A stretch of 64,000 bases of DNA from Chamaecyparis obtusa (GCA_027943335.1 BSBK01008834.1:62001-126000); one strand, 5' to 3'; counted from the stretch's first letter, positions 45,900 through 58,310 are shown. The notes: generated by a model from the letters alone, not told the origin. Made by a program: numbers and translations.

Positions 45900-46892
45900 T
45901 GGAAAATCATTCAAGTACTTTGTCTAGCTAACAAGGATACCATCATTGTTCTATGTTATCTATAATCCCAAAAAGTATTTCATCTCACCAATCATGCTCA
46001 TTTCAAATTCAGTCTTTATTTCATTAGCAAATTTATCACTAGCTTCATCTTCTCCTCCAAAAATAAAGTCATCAACAAAAATAACTATAACTAATAAACT
46101 ATTTTCAATTTATTTTGTGTATAGATTGCTATCAGTTGTTCCTTTAGTAAATCCCAATTTCAACAAATACTTATCCAATCTAGCATACCAAGTTCTAGGT
46201 GCTTACTTTAGACCATATAGTGCTTTCTTTAGTTTACATACCATATCTCCTTCTTGAGTCAAAGGAAAACCTTCAGGCTGCTCAATGTAGAATTCTTCTT
46301 CCAATTCACCATTCAGAAATGTAGACTTCACTTCCATCTAATACACTTTGAATTTCTTAAAAGCTGCATAAGCCAAAAACATTGTTAATGCTTCAAGTAT
46401 TGCTACTGGTGAAAAATTTTCTTCATAGTCAATTCCTTCTTGTTGTGAGTATCGCTTACATACCAATCTTGCTTTGTTTCTTACTACTTCTCCTTGTTGA
46501 TTCATTTTGTTTTTGAATACCCATTTAGTTCAAATCACATTTTTGTTTTTAGGTCTAGGGACCAATTCCCATGTCTTGTTCTTCTCAATCTGATCTAGTT
46601 CTTCTTTCATAGCATTTATCCAATATTCATCTTCACAAGCTTCACTAGTAGATTTAGGTTCAATTTGAGAAATCAAACATAAATGTACCTTATTTCTAGT
46701 CATAACTCCTCTATCCAAACTTCCAATCACTTTTTCAATAGGATGATGTCTCGATATATACCTATTAGGTGTCATAGTCATAGATCTTTCTTCAACTATA
46801 GATTCTTCTCTAGATTCCTCTCTGGTTTCTTCTTTGGTTTCTTCTGTAGTATGATTCTCATTCAACAATTCACTATCACTCTCATAGAATAA
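45900..46892 (-). pseudogene. Reverse transcriptase, copia copy B
   Basis: ACEDEYWINAMKEELDQIEK, NKTWELVPRPKNKNVI-stop, [36 protein letters not shown], the catalytic [19 protein letters not shown], and GEMKYFLGL. The palm Asp of QMDVK reads QMEVK, a conservative change of a catalytic acid. TAG stops fall where Gln is expected (LK-stop-APRTW, GL-stop-IT-stop-NN). It is non-functional. Confidence 0.9.
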
Positions 46893-46955
46893 TTTAGTAG
46901 TTTCAATGTTAGGCTAAGGATCAGCTTCATCAGATTCATAATCAAACATTCTTTC

Positions 46956-48002
46956 CTAAAATTTAAACTTCTCATCAACTTTAACATTTGCGCTTTCAAC
47001 AATAGTTTTAGTTCTCTTATTGTAACATCTATATGCTTTTCTCTTCAAAGAATATCCAAGAAAGATTCCATCATCACTTCTAGGATCAAACTTTCCAATA
47101 TCATCATCTTTCTTTATATAGTATTTACTTCCAAAAATTCTAAAATACTTAACTGAGGGTGCATGTCCAAACCATAATTCATAAGGTGTCTTATTTGTGT
47201 CTACTCTGATTTGTACTCTGTTCATTGTATATACTAATGTATTCACTGCTTCTCTCCAAAATGTCTCAAATAACATAGCTCTTGATACTTCAGTCACTGA
47301 CCCATTTCTTCTTTCTGCAATACCATTTTGTTCAGGTGTTCTGGGGGCTGAAAACTATGTCTTAATTCCATTCACTTCACAAAAAGTGTTAAACTCTATA
47401 GAAGTAAATTCTCCACCTTTATTAGATCTGAAACATTTAATCTTCATTCCAGATTCATTCTCAACTTTATTCTTAATTATCTTAAACTGATCAAATGCTT
47501 TAGATTTTTCTTTCAGAAATGCAATCCACATCATTCTTGTAAAGTCATCAACAAGAATCATAAAATACCTTTCTCCACAGAATCCTCTAGTCTTGGTAGG
47601 ACCTCTCAAGTCTGTATTAACAATCTCCAACTTCTCTGTCGATGTGAACTTCTTACTAGGAAAATAACTTCTCTTCTTCTTAGCCAACACACATTCTTTG
47701 CAAATCATGTTAGTATGTTTCATAATTTTAAGAAAATCCCTTACTGCAAGTGTAGTACTTATTTTCACAATGTTATCAAAGTTTATATGACAAAATCTTC
47801 TATGGCATAACCAACTGTCATCAATTTTAGTAATCAAGCATGTCATCTCAGTACGATTCAACTGAAATACATTACCTCTAGTTCTAGATCCTGTTCCAAT
47901 CAAATTTCCATCTTTATCCTTTATCACACAAGTTTCCTTAGTAAACCAAACTTGATATCCTTTAACCACTAACTGTCCAACACTCAAAAGATTATGTTTC
48001 AA
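46956..48002 (-). pseudogene. Integrase, copia copy B
   Basis: MKHNLLSVGQLVVKGYQVW, then LCHRRFCHINFDNIVKISTT, CKECVLAKKKRSYFPSKKF and EIVNTDLRGPTKTRGFCGER with the first catalytic Asp. The second site reads CFRSNKGGEFTS, so the usual S-D-N is S-N-K and the catalytic Asp is lost. The Glu motif TPEQNGIAERRN is present near 47320. C-terminal part: RVDTNKTPYELWFGHAPSVK, DRSDDGIFLGYS-like KFDPRSDDGIFLGYSLKRKA. It is better preserved than copy A here. Confidence 0.92.
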
Positions 48003-48056
48003 TCCATCAACAAAGTAAACTTCACTAGTATTAGTCTTTCCATCAAGAGTAATAGA

Positions 48057-49142
48057 TCATATACCTTTAATCAAACAAGGTGCATTGTTACCAACTCTAA
48101 AAATTCCTCCATCATAATTGTCAAGCTTTATGAATTTCCTTTTATCTCTATTCATATGATGTGAAAAACCACTATCTATAATCCAATCAGCTTTCTTTTC
48201 AACTTGGGAAACTAAGGCTTTTTCTTCCTTAACATCAGATTCATAATTTTCTTCTTTAATAGCTACAAATCCTATTTCATCAATGTTCTCATTATCACTA
48301 TCACTCAAATGTCTTTCAATTCCTACTTCAAGATTTTCATCATTATCATAATAAGATTCCTTGGTTCTTATAGGCTTGAAATGGTTTCTATATTTCTTAA
48401 CTCTCTTAGGACACTTAGTTGCAAAATGATCATATTCTTGACATGTCTAACATTTAAAAATTTTCATACCATCTGGTTCTCTTTTCACAAGCAAGGCAAT
48501 ACCTTCATCAATCTTCTTATCTTCTTCATTTTTAGATCTGCTGCTACTAGCATAATCTCCACTCACACTGGTACTTCTTGACAAAGTAGGGTGGATACTA
48601 AGAGCCCTGAATGTTGTCTCCATTCTAGGTAAGTCACCTGATAACCTCAGGTTCATCTCTGCTGCTTCCAATCTTCCAAGAAGAGTTTCTTTGGTAAAGT
48701 TTGTAGTACAAGGTATAACTTATTCAATCATCCACGTTGTTTGCTTAAATACAGGAGTCAATGTCCTCAGAATTTTCCATATCACTTCATTCTTTATCTT
48801 TGATCCTTCACAAGATTTTATTCCTGCAACAATTTCTGACATTCTACCAATATAGCTTCTAACAAATTCATCTTCCATCATTCTAATATCTTCAAATGCA
48901 CATATCCAATTATGTAATCTAGCTCTCTTTGCATGTTGATCACCTTCAAAAGTAGAGTGTAAAGCTTTCAAAATTTCATTAGATTTCTTAAAACATTTTA
49001 CCTGACTATATTCATTCTCCGAAAGTGCTATCAAAAGTGCTTCTCTTGCAAGTATGTTACACATGAATAGATCTACCTCATCTTTATAACTTTTTTGAAG
49101 AATGTATTCTTCAATTATAGTTCTCTTATTTTTTGTAATCAA
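48057..49142 (-). pseudogene. Gag and protease, copia copy B
   Basis: The gag reads from 49142 (YSQVKCFKKSNEILKALHST, RLHNWICAFEDIRMMEDEFV) with its N-terminal ~30 codons lost by a deletion near 49170. It joins the leader directly to the region of the tripeptide SLR. A second gag part (48671-48447) ends at a degraded knuckle, which has a stop before the expected CQEY. Protease: DWIIDSGFSHHMNRDKRKF, with D-S-G kept but the following Cys replaced by Phe. Confidence 0.88.
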
Positions 49143-49207
49143 CCAATAGCCTGGTCCTAAACATAGTGGATCTCCTTAAGCTGTTAAACTTTCCTTTCAA
49201 GGACCTG

Positions 49208-49223
49208 CTGCTCTGATACCAAT
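49208..49223 (-). other. Primer binding site of copia copy B, initiator tRNA-Met
   Basis: On the minus strand TGGTATCAGAGCAGC follows the LTR end CTTTCTAACA after two bases. The equivalent in copy A has mutated to TAGTATCAGTGTAGC. Confidence 0.92.
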
Positions 49224-50410
49224 TGTTAGAAAGTAAAGTCCACCAAGATAACTGAGAGGGGGGGGTGAATTATTTATCAGATAATTATAACATTTATCAA
49301 CTTCAACATCATTTAACCATGTAAGAAATGCAATCATCAACCATAGAAAGATATTCATACACAATGACACAATAACACAAGATATGTTGACTAGGGAACC
49401 TCTTGATCAAAGAGTAAACCCCGGTGGGAATGATGGCCACAAAAGATGCACTAATATGAGTATTCCTTGTGAGAGGATAGATTCTGTTAGGAGTCTTATG
49501 AAATACATTCAGTACATATGAATCCTTGTTAGGAGATTTTGAATCCCTGTTAGAAGATTCTAACCCTATTAAGAGTTATGGAAGACAGAAGGACCCACTA
49601 CCCAAACGGCTTCAGGGTAAGGTTACTGAACACACTGCCCAAATAACCTTAATATTATTTAGTAGAATAATATGAAATATGTTACCTCCTTACTATGCCA
49701 AACTGCACTCACTACTACACCAGATCTCAATTCCAGATCTCTGTACTTCACATGTCTTTCTTTACAATCTCGCTTTCACAACTTCATAGGCTCTCTTCTT
49801 CACTTCATGCATACATTCGCATCCAAACATACCATGCTCATATTATTTTACATTACCACACCACATACAACTAAGAAAAAGCATTCCTTCCTTTATACCA
49901 TGCTCAAATAATTACAAATGAGTCGGCACACAATTACAAAATAAAAGTTTCCACACACTACATCAAAATTACACAAAAACTATCAGCTTCCAAATGCAAT
50001 AACTCTTCACTCATGTGACCTTTAAGTTTGTGTAGTGAACCACATCACCACCAATATGTCTCAAACTTCTCTTTAACTGCAAAAAACTAGATTCCATCCC
50101 GATTAGGAGATATCATCCGATTTCCACAAACCGCTACTCAGGAACATTGCCTGAATACTGCTTCCACCAAAATGCTTATAACTTTCATGAATGAATGAAT
50201 TTCTATTTGTTCTATTAACCATAGCTAAATAATGCATCAAAGATCATAACCTCAACATCACATAATCCCACATGCGCTAATCAAAACACTATCTGCTTCT
50301 CTACTAAACTCCAGAATATCACTGTGTTGACATCAATGACAATCATAGTCATGAATGCAACAACCACTGCTACAGAATGACTGCCAATCTTGAAGCATTA
50401 ATTCCTAATA
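49224..50410 (-). repeat. Copia LTR 3 (5' LTR of copy B)
   Basis: Direct copy of LTR 1. The plus-strand end reads CCTAATA where LTR 1 has CCTAACA. It is flanked on the right by GGATC and then the resumed CACTA transposase exon. Confidence 0.9.
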
Positions 50411-51535
50411 GGATCTCGAAACCATTAGAAAATTTGAAGGGGATTACTTGGTGGGGAAAGGTAGAATGAGGAAAGTGAGAGGTAATAAATTATAAGATGT
50501 TATTGTAGTTGTTAATTAATTCTTAATCTTCAAAATTAATCGATTGTAAGTCATCTATTTATTTTTTGTACAACTGCTTGAGAGTGGGATGCAATACATT
50601 TGCATATTGCAATCAATCAAGATTGGATGACATTATGGATTGAACAATCTCATCATTTAGATCACACATTAAGATGGGAAGCTGTGTCTTCATTGGTTAA
50701 TGAAGCTCATTGTAACAAAGATCCAAATGTTACACAAAGGAAAATAGATTTAGCACATGGTTTAAGAGATTTCTAGGTATGTATAAATTTGCTAATTACC
50801 TGTATGTTTATGAACTCTCAATGCAATAATTTATACATGTTTGACATATTTTTTCAGGTCAAACACTTGAAAGCTATGTTTTGCAATGGTAATAAATTTT
50901 GCATTAAAAAATTGGATGACACAAAGAAAACTTGTGATTCTGGGATAAGTGCAGTCTGTCAGGTGACTAATATTTCATCTAGAAATGACTTACATCCTTG
51001 AGACACTAAAAATTGATACTATGGCATTTTGGATGATATACTTGAGTGTGACTTTAATCCCTTCAAATTAGTTTTCTTAGTCATTAGATGGTACAAGCTA
51101 CGATTTAATCAAAATGATCCTGATAGAACTATTATTGAACATGACAATAGATTTCCAATGATTAATAGAAGGTGGTTTGAGCCAGTTGGGGATGAGCCCT
51201 ATGTTCTTCCAAGCCAATGCGAGTAGGTATTTTACTCAGAGGTTTCAAATAAATCAGGTTGGTCATTTGTTATTAGACATGATCCAAGAGGAAGGTCAAT
51301 GAGGTATAATGCGATTTAAGAAGAAGATTGCAAACAACTAGAAGATGATGTAGATGATGATCACAAACAATAGTTAGTTAATGATGTTCCTGATGCAACT
51401 TTTCTTGAAGAAGAAAATGATGATGATGATGGGGATGATGACAACGATGAAGATGACAACAATGACGGTGGTGGTGATGATGTTGATGATAATGATGATC
51501 ATGGTGATGAGTTGGATGAAGAAGAAGATGAATGA
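50411..51535 (+). pseudogene. CACTA transposase, 3' part (DUF4218/DUF4216-like region)
   Basis: The interrupted exon resumes at 50411 (LETIRKFEGDYLVGKGRMRK) and ends at a GTAATA donor near 50490. The next exon, about 50588-50776, reads WDAIHLHIAINQDWMTLWIE. From 50858: VKHLKAMFCNGNKFCIKKLD, SGISAVCQVTNISSRND, YYGILDDILECDFNPFKLVF, RWFEPVGDEPYVLPSQCE, GWSFVIRHDPRGRS. These are the C-terminal domains usual downstream of Transposase_21 in plant CACTA proteins. The tail is an Asp/Glu/Asn run (51410-51530) ending in TGA at about 51533. Stops at 50999, 51226 and elsewhere show decay. Confidence 0.9.
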
Positions 51536-51769
51536 CATGAATGAAATTTACAGTTATGTGATCACTGCTTAATCTATTTAATATTGATTTCTTGATAGAA
51601 ATGTACAGTTATGCGATCAATGCTTAATCTAATTAATTTGTGATGTACCTTTTAGTTTTTTTAACTCATATGGGATGCCTATGGTTTTTAATGTACTTAC
51701 TATGTATTTTTGAGTATATGTATCATGAATTTTTTTAGCTAACATAAGATAATTGAATTACATATGTAG

Positions 51770-52613
51770 GTACTTGGACCCCTCTCACGAGCATCCCACA
51801 TAGTCTCATGGATCGACAGGTATAAGTCAATACACTCTATAGAGATTAATGTATTTCATAGTTTGCAAATTATCCCACATTACTTGTTATCTCTCTCATT
51901 TGATGGAGTGCAGGTTTTAGCAAATAGGTATTTGTCAGATGTGTCTTCCTCGAGTGAAGAAAGTGAATCATGTAGTATGTATGCATTAGGAAGATCAACT
52001 AGAGGTCAAAAGACTAGAAGGAAATTCAATAAACACAGAAATTTTCCTTACTCAAGGGGGGTCATGTTCTTATGATGATGAGAGAAAAGGTGACATCGAG
52101 GTGCCCTCTAAGTACTGATATCTATAGAAACAATGGGTCCCCAAGGAACATCCTCTAATAAACACTAATTTTAGTGTTAAATAAAAGATATATCGCATTG
52201 CATCATCGTCAATACATGGTTTGGGCCTATTTTCCATGGATGGCATAAAGGTCTTTTACAACAAAGTTTTTGAATTGATAGAGTATGTTGGATCTTGTTA
52301 CGATTACAAAAGTTGGACATGAATTGTTTAATATAAAAAAAGTATGCATAGGTATGCACTCTCAGCAAATTATATTCAACAAAAGGACAGTGAGAAAAGT
52401 AAAAGAGTGTCTATATACATTGATGAAAGGCCAAAAGCATCAGGGAATGTTGTAGGTTTTATAAATAGCACGCAATCTCTATCAACTATTAAGAAATTCA
52501 ATTGCATATTTGAGGCATGCAAGGGAAATCATGTATTTGTATGTGCGATAAAATCAATAAGTTTAGGGGAAGAGTTTCTTATTGATTAAAATTTGAATTG
52601 CATAGATACAAAT
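51770..52613 (+). pseudogene. SET-domain (lysine methyltransferase-like) gene inside the CACTA element
   Basis: A short exon (51770-51820, donor GTATAA) is followed by a long one from 51914. The long exon gives LANRYLSDVSSSSEESESC, a basic GRSTRGQKTRRKFNKHRNF patch, a one-base shift in a G-run near 52060, then QWVPKEHPLINTNFSVK. The SET core follows: IYRIASSSIHGLGLFSMDGI with the G-x-G cofactor motif, VFELIEYVGSCYDYKSW, HRYALSANYIQQKDSE, GNVVGFINSTQSLSTIKKFN at the position of the R-F-I-N-H box, and VFVCAIKSISLGEEFLID-stop, where the catalytic Tyr codon is TAA. SET proteins transfer methyl groups to lysines, often in histones. Here the N-H box is altered and stops occur, so it is dead. It lies between the two CACTA genes on the same strand. 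Confidence 0.72.
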
Positions 52614-52790
52614 GATGTCATTATCATGGGGGTGCAGGTACATACTATGTACCATTAAATAATTGAGTTTGTTTCCCAGCCACATTTATAGAGTCTCCTT
52701 ACTATCCACCTCATCTCCATCATCATCTTCTAATGAAATTTATTAATGTAGTCCTTTCTAATTATTGGCTAACTTTAAATAACAACACAG

Positions 52791-55079
52791 GGCCACAATA
52801 TGGAGCAACCACATAGAGGGGACAATGATGATCCTACATGCACTTTTTCCTACCAGGTAAACCTCTTTGTTATTGTACTACAAATTAGAGAGAATAAAAA
52901 TGTTAAGTAGTAATTTTTATTATATTCTTTTCATCACTATTTTAGATTAATTCTAAAAGTGTTAGTAATATTGTTGTCATAGACAAGTGGTCAGCAGAGA
53001 AAGGGAAAGGAACCTACAGTACTTGAAGAGGAGTCCTTTGACGAGGACCAAACTATTGATTTCACTACTTTTGATGACCCGACCTCTTTAATTAAAAAAT
53101 GCCTCAACAAAATTGGAAAATGAGTGGCTGAATTGCCATCTATATTCCCTCCGACCGCTGAGTCACAAAAGAGGGCAACTAAATTGATGCACCTATCTCA
53201 AAATTACAGAGTAAGTATTAATGTATTTTTTAATTAAAATAAAAGTTCAATAATAGTTTTTATGGTATACTAGTCTTTTATGTCATTAAAAAATAAGCAC
53301 ATGTGTTGCTCTACTAATTTTTTTGCATAATTTTGATCCTCACAGCCCTGATGAGGGTACTACACCTAGTTCAAGTAGATTACATGTTTGACTATATTTT
53401 TTTTACTCTAACAATATTGTCCATGCTAATAATTTCTTTTATTATGCTCTGACAATCTTATTCTTCATCACATGTCAATGATCATTTACTATCACCACCT
53501 CATATGATGGTAAGCTCAAATGTACTGCATCCTACAATGTTGGCAACATGTAGCATGGCCATAGATGCCATGGAACCACCTACTCATACATAGATTTTAT
53601 TTTCTCTATCATTATATATATGTTTATTTCCCTTGAAGTGTTCTTTCTTACAGGCATTTCATAATGGATTCAATTTATGCAATAGAAGATGCATCACTTG
53701 ATGGTGAATTTCCTAGATGTACTAGTATTCCTAGTACAGAAATGGTGAAGAATTGCATATTGCTTGTGAGCGACAAAGAAGGAGTTCCCTTGAAAATAGA
53801 AAAACTTCCACGTACTTTAAAGATTGGACCTTTCTTTTACTATACAATTGTATGTTAATTAAACCTTGCATCCAATATGAGAAGCTTACATCTATTGTAT
53901 TCTTATTTTATACTATTATATCCTTCGACTAATGATCCCATGATTATTTTGTAGGGAATGATGTTTTTTATGGTAAACTTAGTGATGAGTGTTTGTGAAT
54001 ATTTAGGCCCATGATCTGTACAGGGTGGAACATCATATCTGAACTAAAACCCCAATCCACTATTTTGATTTCATATCACATCTAGGATAGTTATCATTAC
54101 ATCCATTTCTTATACTATATTATATGTAATTTCACTTCATTTTTTAGTCTAACACTATTTTTTATTCTTAAAAGGTGGAAAAACCAAGATGCAAAGTTAA
54201 AGGATGCTCTCGTAGAGAGTATGGAAAACTTATTTTGACCTTGTGCATTTGAGAAGGGTAAGCTCCTTCACAAAGTCAGGCTATGTTTGAGGTATATTAG
54301 GGACTAGTACAAGAGTACATTATCCAAAAACTCAAAGTAGCAGTGCCCCCTTTGCATTCCTGATATAGAGTGGCAATCTCTTATTATGGATGTGAATGAG
54401 AAAAATGAAATAAAAAATGGAAATACACCACCAAACAATAGAAGAAGGTATGTGATATTGTTAAGAATGTAATTGTTTACTAAATACTCTTCATATTTAT
54501 ATGAACTAACATATTTCAATCTCTTCATAAATTGCTTGACACATCGAAGGAAACAAAGGAAAGACTACAAAAGCACGAGCAACACAAGCTAGGCTCTGGA
54601 AATTATTCCAAACATGCTGCACGAGTTGTATGTGTTAATATTGTCAGAATTAAATGCAAAAAAATAGAATCTAAATATGACTTTTAACACTGAAAATAAT
54701 ACTTTGGTCTTTATAATATTTATTTATAATTTGCAATCCTTTTTGTTTTGATGAAATAATGAAATAAAATTTGACGATACCAAGAAAAAATGCAGGGCAC
54801 GGAGTTCAATAAAAGTCTCACAAAAGAGGACAAGAGATTTGGATTCTAACAAGGCTATAAAGCCATGGAAGAAAGAATAAGAAGTGCACAAGGTTCTACT
54901 GATGGATCCATTGTCATAAGTAAGCTAAATAGATGATATTTCAAATTTAACTATTTACCAATTTGTTTATTTGATGTTAAGTTCCAACATAAAGTGAGTA
55001 AATTTATTTTAAGTAAGAAAATAATGATAACATGAATGCATATGAAATTGAAATTCAGTGTGCCGATTCTGGCTATACA
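52791..55079 (+). pseudogene. TNPA-like accessory gene of the CACTA element, 5' part
   Basis: Exons inferred from GT-AG borders: 52791-52856 (MEQPHRGDNDDPTCTFSYQ), 52983-53210 (TSGQQRKGKEPTVLEEESFD, FDDPTSLIKKCLNKIGK, ending before GTAAGT), about 53457-53592, 53654-53849 (DGEFPRCTSIPSTEM), 54175-54447 (WKNQDAKLKDALVESMENLF, CIPDIEWQSLIMDVNEK), about 54538-54630, 54796-54918 (FNKSLTKEDKRFGF, YKAMEERIRSAQGSTD) and 55059-55079. The order suggests a plant transposase Ptta/En-Spm (Transposase_24) DNA-binding protein, which in known CACTAs binds subterminal repeats. That assignment is by pattern and position only. The last exon is cut by the chromovirus. Confidence 0.5.
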
Positions 55080-55961
55080 TGAGGCAGGAGCATCCTGGGT
55101 GTAAGAGAAATCTTGCATCACCCAAAAAAAATAAAATAAAATAAAATAAAAAAATTTGTTTTTATATTGAATAAGTGCTATTTTGTGCAGAGCTGCTATT
55201 TATGGAAAGTTACTATTTTTGATAATTTTCGTATGTGCTCAGAATGATCTGATTTCTTTCTTGGAGGTTCATTTTGGTCATATAAGTCTACCAGTAAAAT
55301 TTCATTGCCAGATCAAGTGTATATTGGAAGATATTGAAGATTTTCGGTATTGGCAGTAGGGTACAGAAACTTTGAACTCAGTTTTGAAGGCTTTAGAGGC
55401 CCCGGATGAGGTCAAAAATTTGGGTGACAAGCACTTGCGCTGGACAAGCTTGTAGAGCACTTTGTGGCATTTCCGAAATGAGGTTATAATAGCCGATCGG
55501 GTCAACTAGTGATGACTTATGGTCTTCGGAAGTTGGGCCACCTAAAATGGCAGAAAATAATTTTCTTCAAAATTTCTGTTCAGGTTTCAAAAGTTATCTT
55601 GAGCCGACTATGATGTAATAAAATATAAAATAAAATAATTCTAAGTTTGGTCGGCCTTATTGGCTAAAATTCTGGAACCTTCCCAGGCGGTGGAAAATTG
55701 CCTATATAAGGAAGACTGTATTATTGTCTTAGGCAGTTCTGAATAGTTCTGGGTAGTAGATCTAGGTAATAATTCGAGGCTTTGTCCTATAGAATATTCT
55801 AAGGGAATGCCCATGTGGCTTTGCATATTGTAATTCTAAAAGTTTGTAATTCCACATTTGTGGAGATAATAAGAAGCCAATTTTCTATTCTTGCATATTA
55901 TTGTTGTTGTTTCTCTATTTCTGTTAAGTGTTTGTGGTATTAAGTGGAGCACCCTTCATCA
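55080..55961 (+). repeat. Chromovirus 5' LTR
   Basis: Starts TGAGGCAGGAGCATCC, ends CCCTTCATCA. It contains an A-rich tract near 55120-55155 that differs in length from the 3' LTR, and a TATA box CTATATAAGG at about 55702. The open frame over part of it (for example 55641-55826, minus) is repeated in the other LTR and is not a gene. Confidence 0.94.
55700..55712 (+). promoter_or_regulatory. Chromovirus LTR TATA box
   Basis: CCTATATAAGGAAG, conserved at about 61187 in the 3' LTR. It is a good plant TATA consensus and the likely start region of the element RNA. Confidence 0.55.
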
Positions 55962-56062
55962 AGTGGTATTAGAGAAGAAGTTCTTGAGTGTGTAAATAGA
56001 TCACCGACTATGAGGTAGTTTGCACCAGGATCGTAGCTAGGGTTTCAGTGCGCATCACGAAA

Positions 56063-57110
56063 ATGCCTCCACGAAGAAAACATGGCGGAAGAGCTGGTGT
56101 TGTGACACCTGAGGTTAGAGAGCTACAGAGACAAGTGCGAGCATTGCAAGAAGAGATTCACAGAGGAATGAATCTTTATGTCAGAGACAAAAGCGAGGAT
56201 GAAGCCGAAGAATAATATCAAGAAGGAGAAGTTGAAATTGTGAACTAGGAGGAAGAAAGACTTTTTCAGGCGATTTCCAAGATTGGAAAAAGACCTAAGA
56301 TTGAGGTTCCTACATTTTTTGGAAATCTTAACCCAAATGAATTGATCGACTGGATCAATGAATGTGAGGAGTATTTTGAGTATGAAGATGTTGAGAATCC
56401 TGATAGAGTCAAATTTGCGAAGGCTAGACTGAAAGGTCATGCGAAGATCTGGTGGAAAAAAATTCAATTGGAGTGAAATAGAAGAGGGAAAGATAAAATC
56501 ACAAGATGGGATCGGATGGTGGATAAATTGAAGCGACAGTTCATTCTTGTTGATTATGAGCTTGACCTACTAAAGAAAATGCAAAGTTTGAAGCAAGCAG
56601 GAAGATCTGTTCAGGAGTATACAAAGGAGTTCTATCGACTCCTCATCAGAACAGGCCATGCAAAAGCTGATAAGGAGAAAGTTGCCCGATACCTTAATGG
56701 GTTAAGGCCAAGCATTCAGGAGGAGTTGAATCTGGTTTGAATGAATAGTATTGAAGAGGCATACTAGTTTTCCCTAAAAGTAGAGGAAAAGCTGAACAAG
56801 AAGTTTGAGAGAAAATAAAACGGAAGAGGTCACGGTGGACGGTCATATGGTGGCCGAAATGAAAATTCAAAAAAGAAGGATGAGGCCAGTAGCAGTCAGA
56901 ATTAGTGAGGAAATAATTCCAATCCCTTCTAGGATCAGAATAATAGAGATCAGAGAGGAAGAGGAAGAGGACAAGGATCTAGAAGAGGTGGCTTTCGTGG
57001 AATATGTTTTCATTGTGGAGAAGAAGGTCATAGGGCATTTGAATGTCCTTAGCACCAAGGCAGAACAGACAGGAGAAATGAAGGCCAGGCCAGAGTTGCA
57101 CATGTAGATG
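56063..57110 (+). pseudogene. Chromovirus gag
   Basis: MPPRRKHGGRAGVV at 56063, a helical VRELQRQVRALQEEIHRG, then capsid: PKIEVPTFFGNLNPNELIDW, FEYEDVENPDRVKFAKARLK, HAKIWWKKIQLE-stop, FILVDYELDLLKKMQSLKQA, GRSVQEYTKEFYRLLIRTG. This is the retrotransposon gag family. A Gly/Arg-rich stretch (GRGRGQGSRRGGFRG) and a CCHC knuckle CFHCGEEGHRAFEC close it near 57050. Stops at about 56213 (TAA), 56249 (TAG), 56474 (TGA) and 56738 (TGA) break it. Confidence 0.9.
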
Positions 57111-58310
57111 AAGATGCCAGATCATCAAATTCTGAAGATGCTGAAAGAGGAGAAACATTGATTAACAGAAGAGTCCTGTTGAGTGGTGAGAATGAACCTA
57201 AGCAAAGGAGGAGCCTGTTTCGCACCAGGTGCAAGTGTGAAGGTAAATGTTGTGATGTGATTATTGATAGTGGGAGCACTGACAATTTGGTGTCAGAAGA
57301 GATAGTGACAAAGTTGAAGCTCAAGAGATAGAAACACCCACATCCATATCAGATTGCATGGGTACAGGATGACCACAAGGTCATGGTCAATGAACAATGC
57401 CTGGTGAAGTTCAAGATTGGCAAATACCAAGATGAAGTATTGTGTGATATCATATCTATGGATGCATGTCATATGTTGTTGGGTAGACCATGGCAGTTTG
57501 ACAGATATGCTGTACATGATGGTCATGCGAATACCTATTCCCTGACAAAGGATGGAGTGCGACATAAGCTAAAAACATTGAAGGAGACTGAAGAAAAGGT
57601 ATGTGGTAATGCAAGGATAACTTTTGTTGATGGAATAAATTTCCTAAATGGTATGAGGCATGAGCATGTATGTTTTGCTTTAATTCTAAAAGATGGTAAA
57701 GAGGAAGTAGAAGATGTTCCTGTAGAGGTTGCAGATTTGTTGAATGAGTTTCAGGATATTGTATCCGATAACGTGCCTGATGGATTACCACTAGTCAGGA
57801 AGATCAGTCATCAGATGGACTTGATCTCAGGAGCGAGTTTGCCGAATAAGGCAGCACATAGAATGACACCTGCAAAAAGTGAGGAGTTGAATAGACAAGT
57901 ACATGAACTGTTACAGAAAGGATTGATCCGTAAGAGTCTGAGTCCCTATGCTGTACCAACGGTATTAGCACTAAAGAAGAATGAAGAATGAAGGATGTGT
58001 ACAGATTTTAGGGCAATAAACAAGATCACAATCAAATACAGGTTTTCATTACCACGAATGGATGATATTATGGACTGTTTGAGTGGAGTTGTGTATTTCT
58101 CAAAGATAGATCTGAAGAGTGGATATCACCAGATTTGGATTAGAGAAGGAGATGAATGGAAGACTTCCTTCAAGACAAAGGAAGGACTGTATGAGTGGTT
58201 AGTCATGCCTTTTGGGCTAACCAATGCACCGAGCACTTTCATGCGGCTCATGAACGAGGTTCTGAATTTTTTTTTTTGGTAAGTTTGTCATTGTTTACCT
58301 AGATGATATT
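57111..58310 (+). pseudogene. Chromovirus protease and RT fingers
   Basis: Protease: CCDVIIDSGSTDNLVSEEIV, with D-S-G, and MDACHMLLGRPWQFDRYAVH, the usual distal motif. RT begins with GLPLVRKISHQMDLISGASL, HRMTPAKSEELNRQV, LIRKSLSPYAVPTVLALKKN then a stop where Trp is expected, [40 protein letters not shown] and [21 protein letters not shown] run of about twelve T near 58268 causes a frameshift before the catalytic box. Confidence 0.93.

Larger units (their letters stand above)
37805..50410 (-). mobile_element. Tandem Ty1/copia array: LTR-internal-LTR-internal-LTR
   Basis: Three direct ~1.19 kb LTRs (37805-38998, 43567-44752, 49224-50410) alternate with two full-length minus-strand copia interiors. 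The outer flanks carry a near-perfect duplication, GGATT at 37800-37804 and GGATC at 50411-50415, while the middle LTR has interior sequence on both sides. The array lies in a transposase exon of the CACTA element, and the exon reads on in frame after it. One insertion later expanded by unequal recombination explains the single outer duplication best. Confidence 0.9.
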
